From positions 1,612,001 through 1,676,000 of the forward strand of contig NZ_CP038231.1 in assembly GCF_006542395.2 (NCBI RefSeq): DNA of 64,000 nucleotides. Direction: 5' to 3'. Shown here one piece after another: positions 8,398-19,208 of the stretch. The notes below the pieces were generated by a model. The model was given only the letters and a program-made list of their open reading frames with translations, did not search any database and was not told where the DNA came from. Origin of the DNA: Formicincola oecophyllae (lineage in GTDB: Bacteria; Pseudomonadota; Alphaproteobacteria; Acetobacterales; Acetobacteraceae). Position 1 is the first letter of the stretch; the number at the start of each line of letters is the position of its first letter. A program made the translations under genes and the position numbers.

Positions 8398-8663
8398 GAA
8401 TATCCAAATCCAGGATTCAAAAACCCAGACTTTAAAAACAACCCTCCCTTTGGGGTGAGGCCTGCTGCTGGCTTGCCGTTGTGGGTGGATGTGTGTTTAT
8501 GGGTGCTTTGGCGCCTTCACCCTCCCCTCCATTTCTCTGCTTTGCTTGCGCATTTTTGCTTGCATATTTGGGGGTTAAGGCAGAAAAAGCGCTTGGCAGG
8601 GGTTGCGCAGGGGACTGAAGGCAGTTATAGAAACCACCGTTCCTTCGTTAGAAGGGATCCGCT

Positions 8664-8737
8664 TGGGAGATAGTTTAGCGGTAGAACTACCGGCTCTGAC
8701 CCGGTCAGCCCTGGTTCGAATCCAGGTCTCCCAGCCA
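8664..8737 (+). tRNA. tRNA-Gln(CUG), copy 2
   Basis: Base-for-base identical to the copy at 8324-8397, 340 bases downstream on the same strand, including the encoded CCA. A rho-independent terminator follows at 8759. The identity shows recent duplication or gene conversion. Confidence 0.95.
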
Positions 8738-8758
8738 GAATTCGCGCTTGAAGCCCTA

Positions 8759-8790
8759 ACGCCTGCCGGTACAGCCAGCAGGCGTTTTTT
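8759..8790 (+). terminator. Rho-independent terminator of the tRNA-Gln pair
   Basis: Perfect 8-base stem ACGCCTGC (8759-8766) and GCAGGCGT (8778-8785), an 11-base loop, and a run of six T from 8785. It lies 22 bases after the second tRNA. Confidence 0.85.
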
Positions 8791-8948
8791 CATGGCCGCT
8801 TTACGCACGGGCGTTTTCCGTGGGGGTTTTCCCATGGGCGGACTTGTGGCCACTTGAGGGCTTGCAAAACACACTGCGCGCAAAAAATGTTATGGTGCGC
8901 GGCACCCCATCACCCCTCCCTTTGTTGAGATTTGCTGGCAGGCTTTGC

Positions 8949-9773
8949 ATGTGCACCCCCAAGCGTTTCCACCGCCGCCCTTTGCCCCCCACCTGGCTTA
9001 AGCTGGGCAAGCCAGCCGCCTGGCTGGTTGCGGGGTTAGCCATAGGTTGGGGGCCAGCTGGCCTGCAGCAAGCGCAGGCGCGGGGCGGGTGGCACTTCAA
9101 CCAAGGCAGCGCTGGCGCTGAATGGAGCGCTGAGCATTGGGTAGCCTACCAAGGCAACATCACCCAATGCCGCCTGCTAGCGCGCCTGCCTGGTGGGGCC
9201 CACTTAGCCCTGGAGAACCGTTCTGGCCCGCTTTCCATCCTGGTGCTGCCGCCAGGCTGGCAGGATGGCGCAGCAAGCGCCAGTGAGAACGCGCCCCCGG
9301 CAGAAGAACAGGGCGCCAGCCAGAACCAGCCCTTCAAAGGGGGGGAGCACATCACCCTCAGCACAGGGGGGCAGCGCTGGGAATTTGACCTCAGCCCTTT
9401 CCACCACCAGGCATGGCAAGGCACGCTTGACCGCAGCACGATGGAGGCCCTTCTGGCCGCCTGGCTGCAGAACAGCCAAGGCACGCTTGACGTCACCCAT
9501 GGGAATGGTGATGGGGGGCGTCATGCTGGGCAGGGCAGCCAAACTAATCCAGCCCCAAAGCAGGTCCAGAAGGGCGCCAGCCCAGAGGTCGTCCCAACAG
9601 CCAACGGTGAAGGCGCCACCATCAGGCTGCTGTTCGCTGGCCCTGCCATCAGGGGGTTCCAACACTGCCAGGGGCTGCTCTCAACTGCGTGGTTCGGCCC
9701 TGTGGCGGGGGAGTCATCGCCCCCCTTCTGGGGAACGGTGGCGCCAACTGCCGCTGGGTCCGAAGGTCCCTGA
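8949..9773 (+). CDS. Secreted protein of uncertain family, possibly MotY-N-like
   Basis: A 274-residue protein with a probable signal peptide: basic start MCTPKRFHRR, a hydrophobic core AWLVAGLAIGWGPAG, and likely cleavage after QAQA. The mature part has an N-terminal segment with W...QCRL...LPGGA and a C-terminal segment IRLLFAGPAIRGFQHCQGLL. From memory this spacing resembles the MotY N-terminal domain (CRL-h-IP...GxA, then F--CQ-LL), but without an OmpA domain. That is weak, unscored similarity. An Ala/Gln/Pro-rich linker separates the halves. I chose the ATG at 8949 because GGCAGG lies 6 bases upstream and it heads the signal peptide; the frame continues upstream to 8820. Function is not assigned. 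Confidence 0.6.
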   Translation: MCTPKRFHRRPLPPTWLKLGKPAAWLVAGLAIGWGPAGLQQAQARGGWHFNQGSAGAEWSAEHWVAYQGNITQCRLLARLPGGAHLALENRSGPLSILVLPPGWQDGAASASENAPPAEEQGASQNQPFKGGEHITLSTGGQRWEFDLSPFHHQAWQGTLDRSTMEALLAAWLQNSQGTLDVTHGNGDGGRHAGQGSQTNPAPKQVQKGASPEVVPTANGEGATIRLLFAGPAIRGFQHCQGLLSTAWFGPVAGESSPPFWGTVAPTAAGSEGP

Positions 9774-10040
9774 AACCAGCAGGGCCTGGCCTGCCAGGGG
9801 TTGGTTGGTACCAAGTGCTGGATGAGCTTGGGCTCGCCTGTCACTTTAAGGCAACATCAACGCCCCGAAGGCCAAGCCTGCGGGGATCCTGGGTGATTTA
9901 ACCCCCGCTTAAACCTTCCCCAGGCTGGGGCGATAGGTTAAGAAGCGCTGTCAACGGGCCAGAGGCGCCCGCTGGCAAAACGGCCGCAGGCAACGCGGCC
10001 TGGCATGGCAGCGCGCTCCCCTGGCTTTCCGTTCCTTTGA

Positions 10041-11558
<1,518 letters not shown>

Positions 11559-11628
11559 ACCACGACCTGGCAGGGGGCGCGCCAAGGTGCCCCTTGCCGT
11601 TGCGGGCGTAACAAGCTAGGGCGGGTGC

Positions 11629-13044
11629 ATGACACCTGAAGCACGCCTTGCCAGCGCCATCGACCTGCTTAACGCCATCGCTGCCGCGCCCCGCCGCCCT
11701 GCTGACGCCACCGCCAACGCCTTCTTCAGGGAACGGCGCTTCATCGGTGGTGGCGACCGCAGGGCCATTGCCCAGCTGGCCTGGAACGTGCTGCGCAATT
11801 GGCGCAAGCTCCACTGGCACTTCCCCGACCGCGCTGCGGAGGGGTTCAGCACCGCTGACGTTACGCCGCGCCTGCTGTGCGCAGCCATGCTGCATTTTGA
11901 GGGCATGGCCCTTGATGACGTGGCCAGGATGTTTAGCGGTGAACGCTACGCTCCAGCCCGTTTGAAGGCGCCTGAAAAACTGGCCCTTTCACATCTGGCT
12001 GGCAAGAAGCTGGCCATGCCGCAGCAATCGAACGCCGTCCGCCTGGAATACCCCGATTGGCTGGCGCCTGCGCTGGAGGCCCAGTTCGGCCCTGACCTGG
12101 TGCCTGAAATGGCCGCCATGGGGCAGGCGCCCACCCTTGACCTGCGCGCTAACCTGTTGAAAGGCACGCGGGAGGAAGCGCTGCGCGAACTGGCGCGCGC
12201 TGGCCTCACCGCCAAGCCCACTACGCTTTCCCCCTGGGGACTGCGCCTTGAAGGGCGCCAGCCTGTGACGGCCAGCCAGCCTTTCCGCGATGGCTTGGTA
12301 GAGATCCAGGACGAGGGCAGCCAGCTTGTGGCAGCAGCAGCAGCCCCCAAGCCAGGGCAGCGCGTGGCTGATTTTTGCGCAGGCGCTGCCGGTAAAACGC
12401 TGGCCATGGCCATGCTGATGGAGAATCGCGGCCAGATCGTGGCCTGTGACGTTTCAGAGCCACGGCTGGAGGGTGCTGCCAAGCGCCTGAAGCGCGCAGG
12501 CGTGCACAACGCTACCCGCCACCTGCTGACGGCGGGGGATAAATGGGCCAAGCGGCGCGAAGGCACCTTTGATGTTGTCCTGGTGGACGCGCCTTGCTCA
12601 GGCACGGGCACATGGCGCCGCAACCCCGATGCCCGCCTGCGCCTGCGCCAGCAGGACCTGGACGAGCTGGTGCCCAAGCAGGCCGCCATCCTCCAGCGGG
12701 CTGCCAAGCTAGTGCGCCCTGGGGGGCGGCTGGTTTACGCCACCTGTTCTTTGCTGGACGCCGAGAACGGCCAGCAGGTTGCGGCGTTCCTCCAATCCCA
12801 CCCTGATTTCGCCCTAGCTGCTGAGGGGGAGACATCCTCCCTCCTGCCAGAGGGGCTGCGGGGGAAAGGGGCCTTCTCCCTAACGCCCTACCGCGATGGG
12901 ACGGATGGCTTCTTCGCAGCCACCATGGTGCGCAAAGCAGCGCCAACTAGCACAGAGGCCCCACTCGCCGGGCCCGCTGAAGGGAGCCAGGCCCTGCGTG
13001 CGCCTGACCAACCAGGGGAGGGAGCCCCAGCCAGCGCCGCCTGA
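11629..13044 (+). CDS. RsmB/NOP-family RNA (cytosine-5) methyltransferase
   Basis: A 471-residue SAM-dependent RNA m5C methyltransferase. A NusB-like helical N-terminus (ANAFFRERRFIGGGDRRAIAQLAWNVLRN) precedes the catalytic domain. Two cysteine motifs mark the family: DAPCSGTGTWRRNPD and YATCSLLDAENG, where the YATCS cysteine normally attacks C6 of the target base. The SAM motif VADFCAGAAGKTLAMA differs slightly from the usual D-CAAPGGKT. RsmB (16S C967) is the nearest well-known relative, but I do not claim that exact target. The C-terminus carries a roughly 35-residue Ala/Pro/Glu-rich tail. Probably co-transcribed with guaB. Confidence 0.9.
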   Translation: MTPEARLASAIDLLNAIAAAPRRPADATANAFFRERRFIGGGDRRAIAQLAWNVLRNWRKLHWHFPDRAAEGFSTADVTPRLLCAAMLHFEGMALDDVARMFSGERYAPARLKAPEKLALSHLAGKKLAMPQQSNAVRLEYPDWLAPALEAQFGPDLVPEMAAMGQAPTLDLRANLLKGTREEALRELARAGLTAKPTTLSPWGLRLEGRQPVTASQPFRDGLVEIQDEGSQLVAAAAAPKPGQRVADFCAGAAGKTLAMAMLMENRGQIVACDVSEPRLEGAAKRLKRAGVHNATRHLLTAGDKWAKRREGTFDVVLVDAPCSGTGTWRRNPDARLRLRQQDLDELVPKQAAILQRAAKLVRPGGRLVYATCSLLDAENGQQVAAFLQSHPDFALAAEGETSSLLPEGLRGKGAFSLTPYRDGTDGFFAATMVRKAAPTSTEAPLAGPAEGSQALRAPDQPGEGAPASAA

Positions 13045-13100
13045 GGAACCCAAGCCCACATCACACCTGACGTTACAACCCATGCCATCCTGGCGCCACT

Positions 13101-15134
13101 TTGGGGGAAACCGCCATTCTGACGCAATCAGCACTCCTCATCGGGCTTTTGGCCACGTTTGGCGCTGGCATGGGGGCGCAGCTTGTGGCGTGGCGCTTCA
13201 AGGTGCCGGCCATCATCCTGCTGTTCGGGCTTGGGCTGCTGTTCGGGCCAGGGCTTGGGCTGCTGCACCCATCGCAGTTCTTCGGGCCCATGTTCCGCCC
13301 GCTTATCTCCCTTCTGGTGGCGGTGGTGGTGGCTGAAGGCGGCATGGCGCTGGATTTTCGCCAGCTGCGTGAGGCTGGCGAAGGGGTCGCGCGCCTGACC
13401 ATGCTGGCGCTGCCCGTCAACTGGGGCCTTGGAGCGTTAGCTGCCCATTTCATCACTGGTTTTGATTGGGGGCTTTCGCTCCTGTTCGGCGCCATCGTGG
13501 TGGTTACGGGGCCGACTGTGGTCATGCCCCTTCTGCGTGACGCTAAGCTGAAGCCGCGCATTGCCGCCTTCCTGCGTTGGGAAGCCATCCTCAATGACCC
13601 TGTGGGTGCCATCCTGGCTGGCATCGTGCTGGAAATCATGCTGCTTCAAGTGCCAGCTGGGCACCACCACCATCACCTCGTCATGGCTTGGAGCCTGGAT
13701 GATTTGAGCGGTGCCCTGGGGGCTTCCTGCCTGGGGGCCATGGGAGGGGTTGTGGCGGCGTGGGGGCTTAAAATGTTGTTCACGCGCGACATGGTGCCTG
13801 AAATCTTCAAGGTCCCCATCCTGCTCAGCATGATTTTGATTATTTACCAGGCCTGCACCCTCTTGGCAGAGGGGGCTGGGCTGGTGGCGGTGACGGCCTT
13901 CGGTGTGGCCATCGCTAATTTCCACATCCCCGGCATGGCTGATTTGCGCCGCACCAAGGAAGCGTTGGTGGTGCTTATCGTCTCCGTGCTGTTCATCATC
14001 CTAACAGCCGATTTGCAGCGCTCCGTCCTGGCGGACGTCTCAGGCCCCATTATGGCGCTAGCGCTGGCCATGGCTTTTGTTGTGCGCCCGCTGGGCATTA
14101 CCCTCTCCACCATCGGCTCCTCTATGACGTGGCAGGAGAGGCTGTTCGTCAGCTGGGTGGCGCCGCGCGGCATCGTGGCTGCAGCTGTGGCTGGCACGGT
14201 GGGCATGAAGCTGCTGGGCGCTGGCGTGCCTGGTGGCGGCCTCATCACCCCTGCCGTGTTCGCCGTCATCGCTGTGACCATGCTGGCCAGCGGGCTGACG
14301 TTGAAGCCGCTGGCGCGCCTGCTGCACTTAACGATGTCCAACAAGCCCACCGTGGTGATTGTGGGCGCCCGCCCTTGGACGATCGACCTGGCGGAATGCC
14401 TGCGCCAAGCTTCCATCCCCGCCATGCTGGTTGATGACAGCCAAAGCGGCCTGACCATGGCCCAGGGGCGCGGCCTGCCCACCCTTCACGCGGAAGTCCT
14501 CTCCCCCCACGGGGAGGAGGCCCTTGAGGAACGCCCTGTGGACTACCTCATCGCGGCTACGGGGGACTGCATTTATAACGGCATGGTGTGCTCCCACCTG
14601 GCGCCGCATCTGGGGCGGCAGCGCGTGTTCCAGGTCAGCCCCGGCGTGGCGCGGCTGGATTTCTACCACGGCCTTTCGCGTGACGCGCGCGGCCGCCTGC
14701 TTGGCCAGCCTGAATGGACGTACATGTACTTCATCCAGCGCTACCGGGAGGGGTGGCGCTTCGTCAGCCTTGAGGTCACCCCAGACGACCTGCCCGTCCT
14801 GACAGCCATGATGAACGAGGTCACGCCGCCCCTGGTGGTGCTGGTCGTCAAGCGTGGCGCTGTGCTGGCCATCCATTCCGCTGAGGAAGGCGCCATCGTC
14901 CTCCAACCAGGTGATACAGTGGTGGCGTTCGCTTCCCCCTTTGCGCAGCGGAAGCTGCATGACAATGTCAGCCTTCATGTGGTGGCTGAATGCGCAGCCA
15001 ACCCTGAAGGGCACGGCCATGGGCAGGGCGCGCCAAGCGCCCCAGAAGCCGCGCCTGCCGTAGCTGGGCTGAGCCCAACGGAGCAAGGTTCAGCCAGGCC
15101 AGGCGAGGTCAAGCAGAAGGGGGACGTGGTCTGA
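13101..15134 (+). CDS. Cation/proton antiporter with C-terminal TrkA-like domains
   Basis: A 677-residue inner-membrane protein. The first 410 residues contain about a dozen hydrophobic segments with CPA-family landmarks: GPTVVMPLLRD and the conserved NDPVGAI, which carries the ion-binding aspartate. The soluble C-terminus has a Rossmann-like region (VVIVGARPWTIDLAECL) as in TrkA-N/RCK domains and a TrkA-C-like stretch (VLAIHSAEEGAIVLQPGDTVVAFA). It likely exchanges Na+ or K+ for H+ and helps pH homeostasis; the ion is not readable from sequence. The start is uncertain: no ATG or GTG precedes the first membrane segment in frame, leaving TTG 13101 with no clear Shine-Dalgarno. The 3' end overlaps the convergent exonuclease gene by 45 bases. 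Confidence 0.88.
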   Translation: MGETAILTQSALLIGLLATFGAGMGAQLVAWRFKVPAIILLFGLGLLFGPGLGLLHPSQFFGPMFRPLISLLVAVVVAEGGMALDFRQLREAGEGVARLTMLALPVNWGLGALAAHFITGFDWGLSLLFGAIVVVTGPTVVMPLLRDAKLKPRIAAFLRWEAILNDPVGAILAGIVLEIMLLQVPAGHHHHHLVMAWSLDDLSGALGASCLGAMGGVVAAWGLKMLFTRDMVPEIFKVPILLSMILIIYQACTLLAEGAGLVAVTAFGVAIANFHIPGMADLRRTKEALVVLIVSVLFIILTADLQRSVLADVSGPIMALALAMAFVVRPLGITLSTIGSSMTWQERLFVSWVAPRGIVAAAVAGTVGMKLLGAGVPGGGLITPAVFAVIAVTMLASGLTLKPLARLLHLTMSNKPTVVIVGARPWTIDLAECLRQASIPAMLVDDSQSGLTMAQGRGLPTLHAEVLSPHGEEALEERPVDYLIAATGDCIYNGMVCSHLAPHLGRQRVFQVSPGVARLDFYHGLSRDARGRLLGQPEWTYMYFIQRYREGWRFVSLEVTPDDLPVLTAMMNEVTPPLVVLVVKRGAVLAIHSAEEGAIVLQPGDTVVAFASPFAQRKLHDNVSLHVVAECAANPEGHGHGQGAPSAPEAAPAVAGLSPTEQGSARPGEVKQKGDVV

Positions 15135-15902
15135 GGGGCGTTCCCAATCGCGCACGCTTTCCAGAACGCGCGCCCCCACCACCCTCTCCAGCAGGTCTGG
15201 CGTGGCCCAGCCATGGTCAAGCCTGCGCCCGCGGTCTGAGGCAAGGCGGTTCCTGTTGCGGTAAGACCACCAGGTGTAAAGCCGCGCAGGGGCTGGGTGG
15301 TGGTGGCGCATGGCATCGCTGAAAGTGGTGGCGCACCAGGCCTCCAGGGCCTCTGTCTCAGCTGGGGTGTGGCTCACCACCTTGAGGAGCTGGCGGTGGC
15401 TCCATACATCATCAGGACCAGGGGCCACGTTGAGGTCCCCTACCAGCAGGGCACCGCGTTCGGGGTTGGCGGCGAACCAGGCCTGCGCCTCCCTCAGGAA
15501 AGCCATTTTGTGGGCGAACTTGTCGTTGGCGCCTTCATCAGGCTCATCGCCGCCAGCGGGAACGTAGAAATTGTGCACCGTCAGCGCTTGTCCCCCAAGG
15601 GTGAGGGATGCTGCCAGGTGGCGGCAGTCATCGCGCCCGCACCATAGGGGATAGTGGCCAAGCCGTCTGAGGGGGTGGCGGGCCAGGATGGCCACGCCAT
15701 TGTAGGATTTCATGCCTTTGAACAGCTGGTGGGTGTAGCCCATGGCGTTGAGGGCTTCAGAGGGGAAGTCGGCGTCCTGCACTTTGGTCTCTTGCAGGCA
15801 GATGACGTCTGGTTCCTCTTCAGCGGTGATGAGGGCCAGCTGGGGCAGGCGCAGGCGCAGTGAGTTGATGTTCCAGGACAGGAGGCGCAGTTTCTTGGTC
15901 AT
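15090..15902 (-). CDS. xth: Exodeoxyribonuclease III (AP endonuclease)
   Basis: A 270-residue DNA repair enzyme of the exonuclease III/APE1 family, acting on abasic sites and 3' ends. Catalytic residues are all visible: Asn in SWNINSLR, Glu in LQETKV, Asp and Asn in VGDLNVAP, and the terminal SDHVPLLLDL histidine. The start at 15902 gives MTKKLRLLSWN, directly at the family's usual N-terminus; the longer frame to 16148 only adds low-complexity residues and would overlap the divergent dipeptidase. Its last 45 bases are antisense to the end of the antiporter gene. Confidence 0.95.
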   Translation of the reverse strand: MTKKLRLLSWNINSLRLRLPQLALITAEEEPDVICLQETKVQDADFPSEALNAMGYTHQLFKGMKSYNGVAILARHPLRRLGHYPLWCGRDDCRHLAASLTLGGQALTVHNFYVPAGGDEPDEGANDKFAHKMAFLREAQAWFAANPERGALLVGDLNVAPGPDDVWSHRQLLKVVSHTPAETEALEAWCATTFSDAMRHHHPAPARLYTWWSYRNRNRLASDRGRRLDHGWATPDLLERVVGARVLESVRDWERPSDHVPLLLDLAWPG

Positions 15903-15969
15903 GGTCGCTTTCAAGGCAGGGCCTGGGCAAAGGGCGTTGGGGCAGTTTGTGATGGATGAAGGGCACAGC

Positions 15970-17121
15970 ATGGACAGGACAGGCAACATGAGGGGCACTG
16001 CAACCAACGCCCTGCAGGGCGCAAGCAGCGCAGGCGCGGGGCCTGCCAGCTGCCCCCAGCCCATTCCCGTGTCCAAGCCCATGCTGCGGCTGGATAGCCA
16101 CATTGACCTGCCCTGGCCTGAGCGCGACAGCCATGGCCTGCCTGCCACAACGCCTTTTGAAACGCCCCAGCCCTGCCAGTTTTCCCCAGCGCTGGCGCGT
16201 GAAGGGGGCCTTGGCGCTGCCGTGCTGGCTGCTTATGTGCCCCAAGGCCCCCTGGACACTCAAGGCCACGGGGCGGCCTGGGCGCGGTTACAAGCGCAGA
16301 TGGGTGCCATCCACGCCCTGGCCAACAGCACCGGGGTAAACGGCAGTAGGGCACGGGGCGCAGGCCAAGCCACAGCGCGCCTCTGCCACAGCACAAATGA
16401 CGTGCGCGCAGCCCACCAGGTAGGCCAGGTGGCCATCCTACCAGCGCTGGAAAATGGCTACGCCTTGGGGGAGGACATGGGGCGCATCGCCACGGTAAAA
16501 AGAAAATGGGGCCTGACCTACGTCACCCTCACCCACAATGGCCACAACCTGCTGGGGGATTCATGCGTCAGCGCCGGCCTGGGTGCGCCAGCCCATGGCG
16601 GCCTTTCAGAGCTGGGGCGGGAGGCTGTGCGTGCGCTCAACCAGGCTGGCGTCTTGGTTGACGTCTCCCATGCTTCCCCCCAAGCCATGATGGAAGCGCT
16701 GCGCCACAGCACAGCCCCCGTCATCGCCAGCCATTCAGCCATGAAGGCCCTCCACCCCCACCCGCGCAACTTGGACGACAAGCAGCTGCTGGCCCTGCGT
16801 GAGCAAGGCGGCGTTGTACAGGTGGCCGCCGTGCGCTTTTTCCTGGCGCGCGGGCAGGCGGGGCTTGGGCACCTTGTGGCGCACATCCGCCACGCTGTGC
16901 GGCTGATGGGGGTGGGGCATGTTGGCATCTCATCTGATTTTGACGGCGGCGGCGGCATTGAAGGCTGGCAGGGCGCTGACCAGACCATGGCGGTTGACCA
17001 AGCCCTGGTGGCGGCAGGCTTTGATGAAAGCGAGCGCACAGCCCTCTGGGGGGGTAATTTTCTGCGCGCCCTCCACCAAGCCCAGGCTATAGCAAGCCCT
17101 CTTCCTGCGGCGGCGCCATGA
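15970..17121 (+). CDS. Membrane dipeptidase, peptidase family M19
   Basis: A zinc metallopeptidase of the renal-dipeptidase family that cleaves dipeptides. The metal ligands begin with the HxD of LDSHIDLPW. The family's NGHN segment (THNGHNLLGD), VDVSHAS, IASHSAMKALHPHPRNLDD and GISSDFDGGGG follow in order. About 383 residues from the chosen start. The start is uncertain: ATG 15970 has AAGGG six bases upstream, while ATG 16081 begins right at the domain and ATG 15952 lies further up. There is no clear signal peptide, so the 'membrane' name is by homology only. Its stop overlaps the uvrC start (ATGA), so the two are translationally coupled. Confidence 0.9.
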   Translation: MDRTGNMRGTATNALQGASSAGAGPASCPQPIPVSKPMLRLDSHIDLPWPERDSHGLPATTPFETPQPCQFSPALAREGGLGAAVLAAYVPQGPLDTQGHGAAWARLQAQMGAIHALANSTGVNGSRARGAGQATARLCHSTNDVRAAHQVGQVAILPALENGYALGEDMGRIATVKRKWGLTYVTLTHNGHNLLGDSCVSAGLGAPAHGGLSELGREAVRALNQAGVLVDVSHASPQAMMEALRHSTAPVIASHSAMKALHPHPRNLDDKQLLALREQGGVVQVAAVRFFLARGQAGLGHLVAHIRHAVRLMGVGHVGISSDFDGGGGIEGWQGADQTMAVDQALVAAGFDESERTALWGGNFLRALHQAQAIASPLPAAAP

Positions 17122-19208
17122 ACGCACACACTCCCCCCGCCCCCATAGCAGCGCTTGAGGCCAAGCCTGCCAAGCCCACACCCCTTGAAACAGGCGTTGG
17201 CGTCATCAAGCGCGTTCTGGCCACCCTACCAGACAAGCCTGGCGTCTACCGCATGTTGGGCGCTGGGGGGGAGGTGCTTTACGTTGGCAAAGCGCTGAGC
17301 CTGAAGCGGCGCGTGGCTTCCTACACGCGCCTGGGGCAACTCAACAGGCGCATCAGCACTATGGTGGGGCGCACAGCCGCCATGGAAATCGTGGTGACAG
17401 GCAGTGAGGCCGAAGCCCTCCTGCTGGAAGCCAACTACATCAGGCAGATGCAGCCGCATTTCAACATCCTGCTGAAGGATGACAAGAGCTACCCTTGGCT
17501 GGTGCTGGAGGGCGGGCACGACTTCCCGCGCCTTTCCCGCCACCGCGGCAAAAAACAGAAGGGGGCCTGGTACTGGGGGCCGTTCGCCAGCACGCGCGCA
17601 GCCCAGCACACCCAGCAAGCGCTTGAACGTTCCTTTGGGCTGCGTACCTGCAGTGACGCTGTGTTCAACGCCCGAACAAGGCCTTGCCTGCTGCACCAAA
17701 TCAAGCGTTGCTCCGCCCCTTGCGTGGGGCGCATCTCCCAAAGTGATTACCGCGACAGCATAGCTGAAGCCAAAGCCTACCTGGCCGATGGTGGCCAGGC
17801 CTTGCAGCGCCACCTCCACGCTGAGATGGAGAAAGCGGCGGAGGCCCTGGCCTTTGAGCGCGCAGCAGCCCTGCGCGACCGCCTGCGCGCTTTGGGTGAC
17901 GTGCGGCGCTCAGGCGCCATCAACCCTAGCGTGATTGAGGAGGCTGACATTTTCGGCCTTTGGCAGGCAGGCGGCCAGACCTGCATTCAGGTGGTGTTCA
18001 TCAGGGGGGGGCGCAACAACGGCAACAGGCCCTTTTTCCCTGTCCATGATGACGAAGCGACCCCAGCGGAGATCATGGCCAGCTTCATGCTGCAGTTTTA
18101 TAGCGACAAAACGCCCCCGCGCGACATCCACGTTAACATCCAACCTGCGGAGCCAGCTTTGCTTGAGGAGGCCCTAGGCCTGCAGCGTGAAGGGCGTGTG
18201 CGCGTCACCATGCCCCAGCGCGGGGAGAAGCGCGCCGTTGTGGAACACGCTGAGCGCAACGCGCGTGAAACTATAGAGCGCCATTTGGCTGAAAGTGCCG
18301 CCCAAAAGGACATCCTGGAACGCGTTGGGGTATTGTTCAACTTGCCCCACCCCCCTGCGCGCATTGAAACCTACGATAACTCGCACATCTCAGGCCAAGC
18401 GCCTTATGGGGTGATGGTGGTGGGCGGGCCAGAGGGGTTCATGAAGCGCGCTTACCGCAAATATGCCATCCGTGGCCCTGTGACGGCTGGCGATGACTTT
18501 GCCATGATGCGTGAGGTGATGGAGCGCCGCTTTGGCCACGTGGCCAAAATGGGCCTGGAGGAAGCGCGCAAAGCCGATTGGCCCGACCTGCTGTTGATTG
18601 ATGGGGGCGCTGGGCAGGTCTCAGCTGTGCAGGCCATGCTGGCTGAACTGGGGGTGGAGGGGGTACCCATTGTGGGCATCGCCAAAGGGCCAGACCGCAA
18701 TGCTGGGCGGGAGTGGTTCGTCCAGCCAGGGCGCGTGCCCTTCCAGCTGCCCCCCCACGACCCTGTGCTCTACCACCTTCAACGCCTGCGCGATGAAGCC
18801 CACCGCTTCGCCATCACCACCCACCGCGCCAAGCGCTCGCGTATGCTTGTCCACTCCGCCCTTGATGATATCCCAGGCATTGGGCCAGCGCGCAAAAAGG
18901 CCCTTTTGGCGCGTTTTGGGTCAGCGCGCGGTGTGCGCAACGCCAGCTTGGACGAACTGGCCCAGACGCCAGGGCTAAGTGGCGCCAGCGCCCAATCGGT
19001 CTATGGTTACTTCCATCCTGAATGGATCAGGGACAGCGCTCCCTCCCCTATGTTGGCGAGTGGGGGTAATTTCCAGCCTGCCTTGGTGGGGGAAGGCGCC
19101 CTAACAGGGCAGAAATCCCTAGGTGGGGGTTCTGCAACGGAGGAAATGGCGCTTAAATCCTCCCAGCGCCCACCACGGCCTCCAGCACCTGAGACGGAAC
19201 CATGCTGA
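17118..19208 (+). CDS. uvrC: Excinuclease ABC subunit C
   Basis: Makes the dual incisions of nucleotide excision repair with UvrA and UvrB. At 696 residues it is slightly long. The N-terminal GIY-YIG domain begins at about residue 40 (KPGVYRMLGAGGEVLYVGKA), the cysteine region TRPCLLHQIKRCSAPCVG follows, then the UVR helix (AEALAFERAAALRDRLRAL), the C-terminal RNase-H-like nuclease (ETYDNSHISG, DLLLIDGGAGQVSA), and helix-hairpin-helix DDIPGIGPARKKALLARFG. The first 38 residues and the last 70 are low-complexity extensions. It overlaps the dipeptidase by 4 bases upstream and pgsA by 7 bases downstream. Confidence 0.97.
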   Translation: MNAHTPPAPIAALEAKPAKPTPLETGVGVIKRVLATLPDKPGVYRMLGAGGEVLYVGKALSLKRRVASYTRLGQLNRRISTMVGRTAAMEIVVTGSEAEALLLEANYIRQMQPHFNILLKDDKSYPWLVLEGGHDFPRLSRHRGKKQKGAWYWGPFASTRAAQHTQQALERSFGLRTCSDAVFNARTRPCLLHQIKRCSAPCVGRISQSDYRDSIAEAKAYLADGGQALQRHLHAEMEKAAEALAFERAAALRDRLRALGDVRRSGAINPSVIEEADIFGLWQAGGQTCIQVVFIRGGRNNGNRPFFPVHDDEATPAEIMASFMLQFYSDKTPPRDIHVNIQPAEPALLEEALGLQREGRVRVTMPQRGEKRAVVEHAERNARETIERHLAESAAQKDILERVGVLFNLPHPPARIETYDNSHISGQAPYGVMVVGGPEGFMKRAYRKYAIRGPVTAGDDFAMMREVMERRFGHVAKMGLEEARKADWPDLLLIDGGAGQVSAVQAMLAELGVEGVPIVGIAKGPDRNAGREWFVQPGRVPFQLPPHDPVLYHLQRLRDEAHRFAITTHRAKRSRMLVHSALDDIPGIGPARKKALLARFGSARGVRNASLDELAQTPGLSGASAQSVYGYFHPEWIRDSAPSPMLASGGNFQPALVGEGALTGQKSLGGGSATEEMALKSSQRPPRPPAPETEPC

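Larger units (their letters stand above)
8294..8737 (+). repeat. Tandem duplication around tRNA-Gln, with a hairpin before each copy
   Basis: Both tRNA copies are preceded by a short inverted repeat and the linker CCGCT. Copy 1 has GTTCCC (8294-8299) and GGGAAC (8313-8318). Copy 2 has GTTCCTTC (8639-8646) and GAAGGGAT (8651-8658), which pair allowing G-U. Identity also runs a few bases past the CCA. The rest of the 266-base spacer is unrelated, so the original duplication has decayed outside the tRNA and its immediate flanks. Confidence 0.55.
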
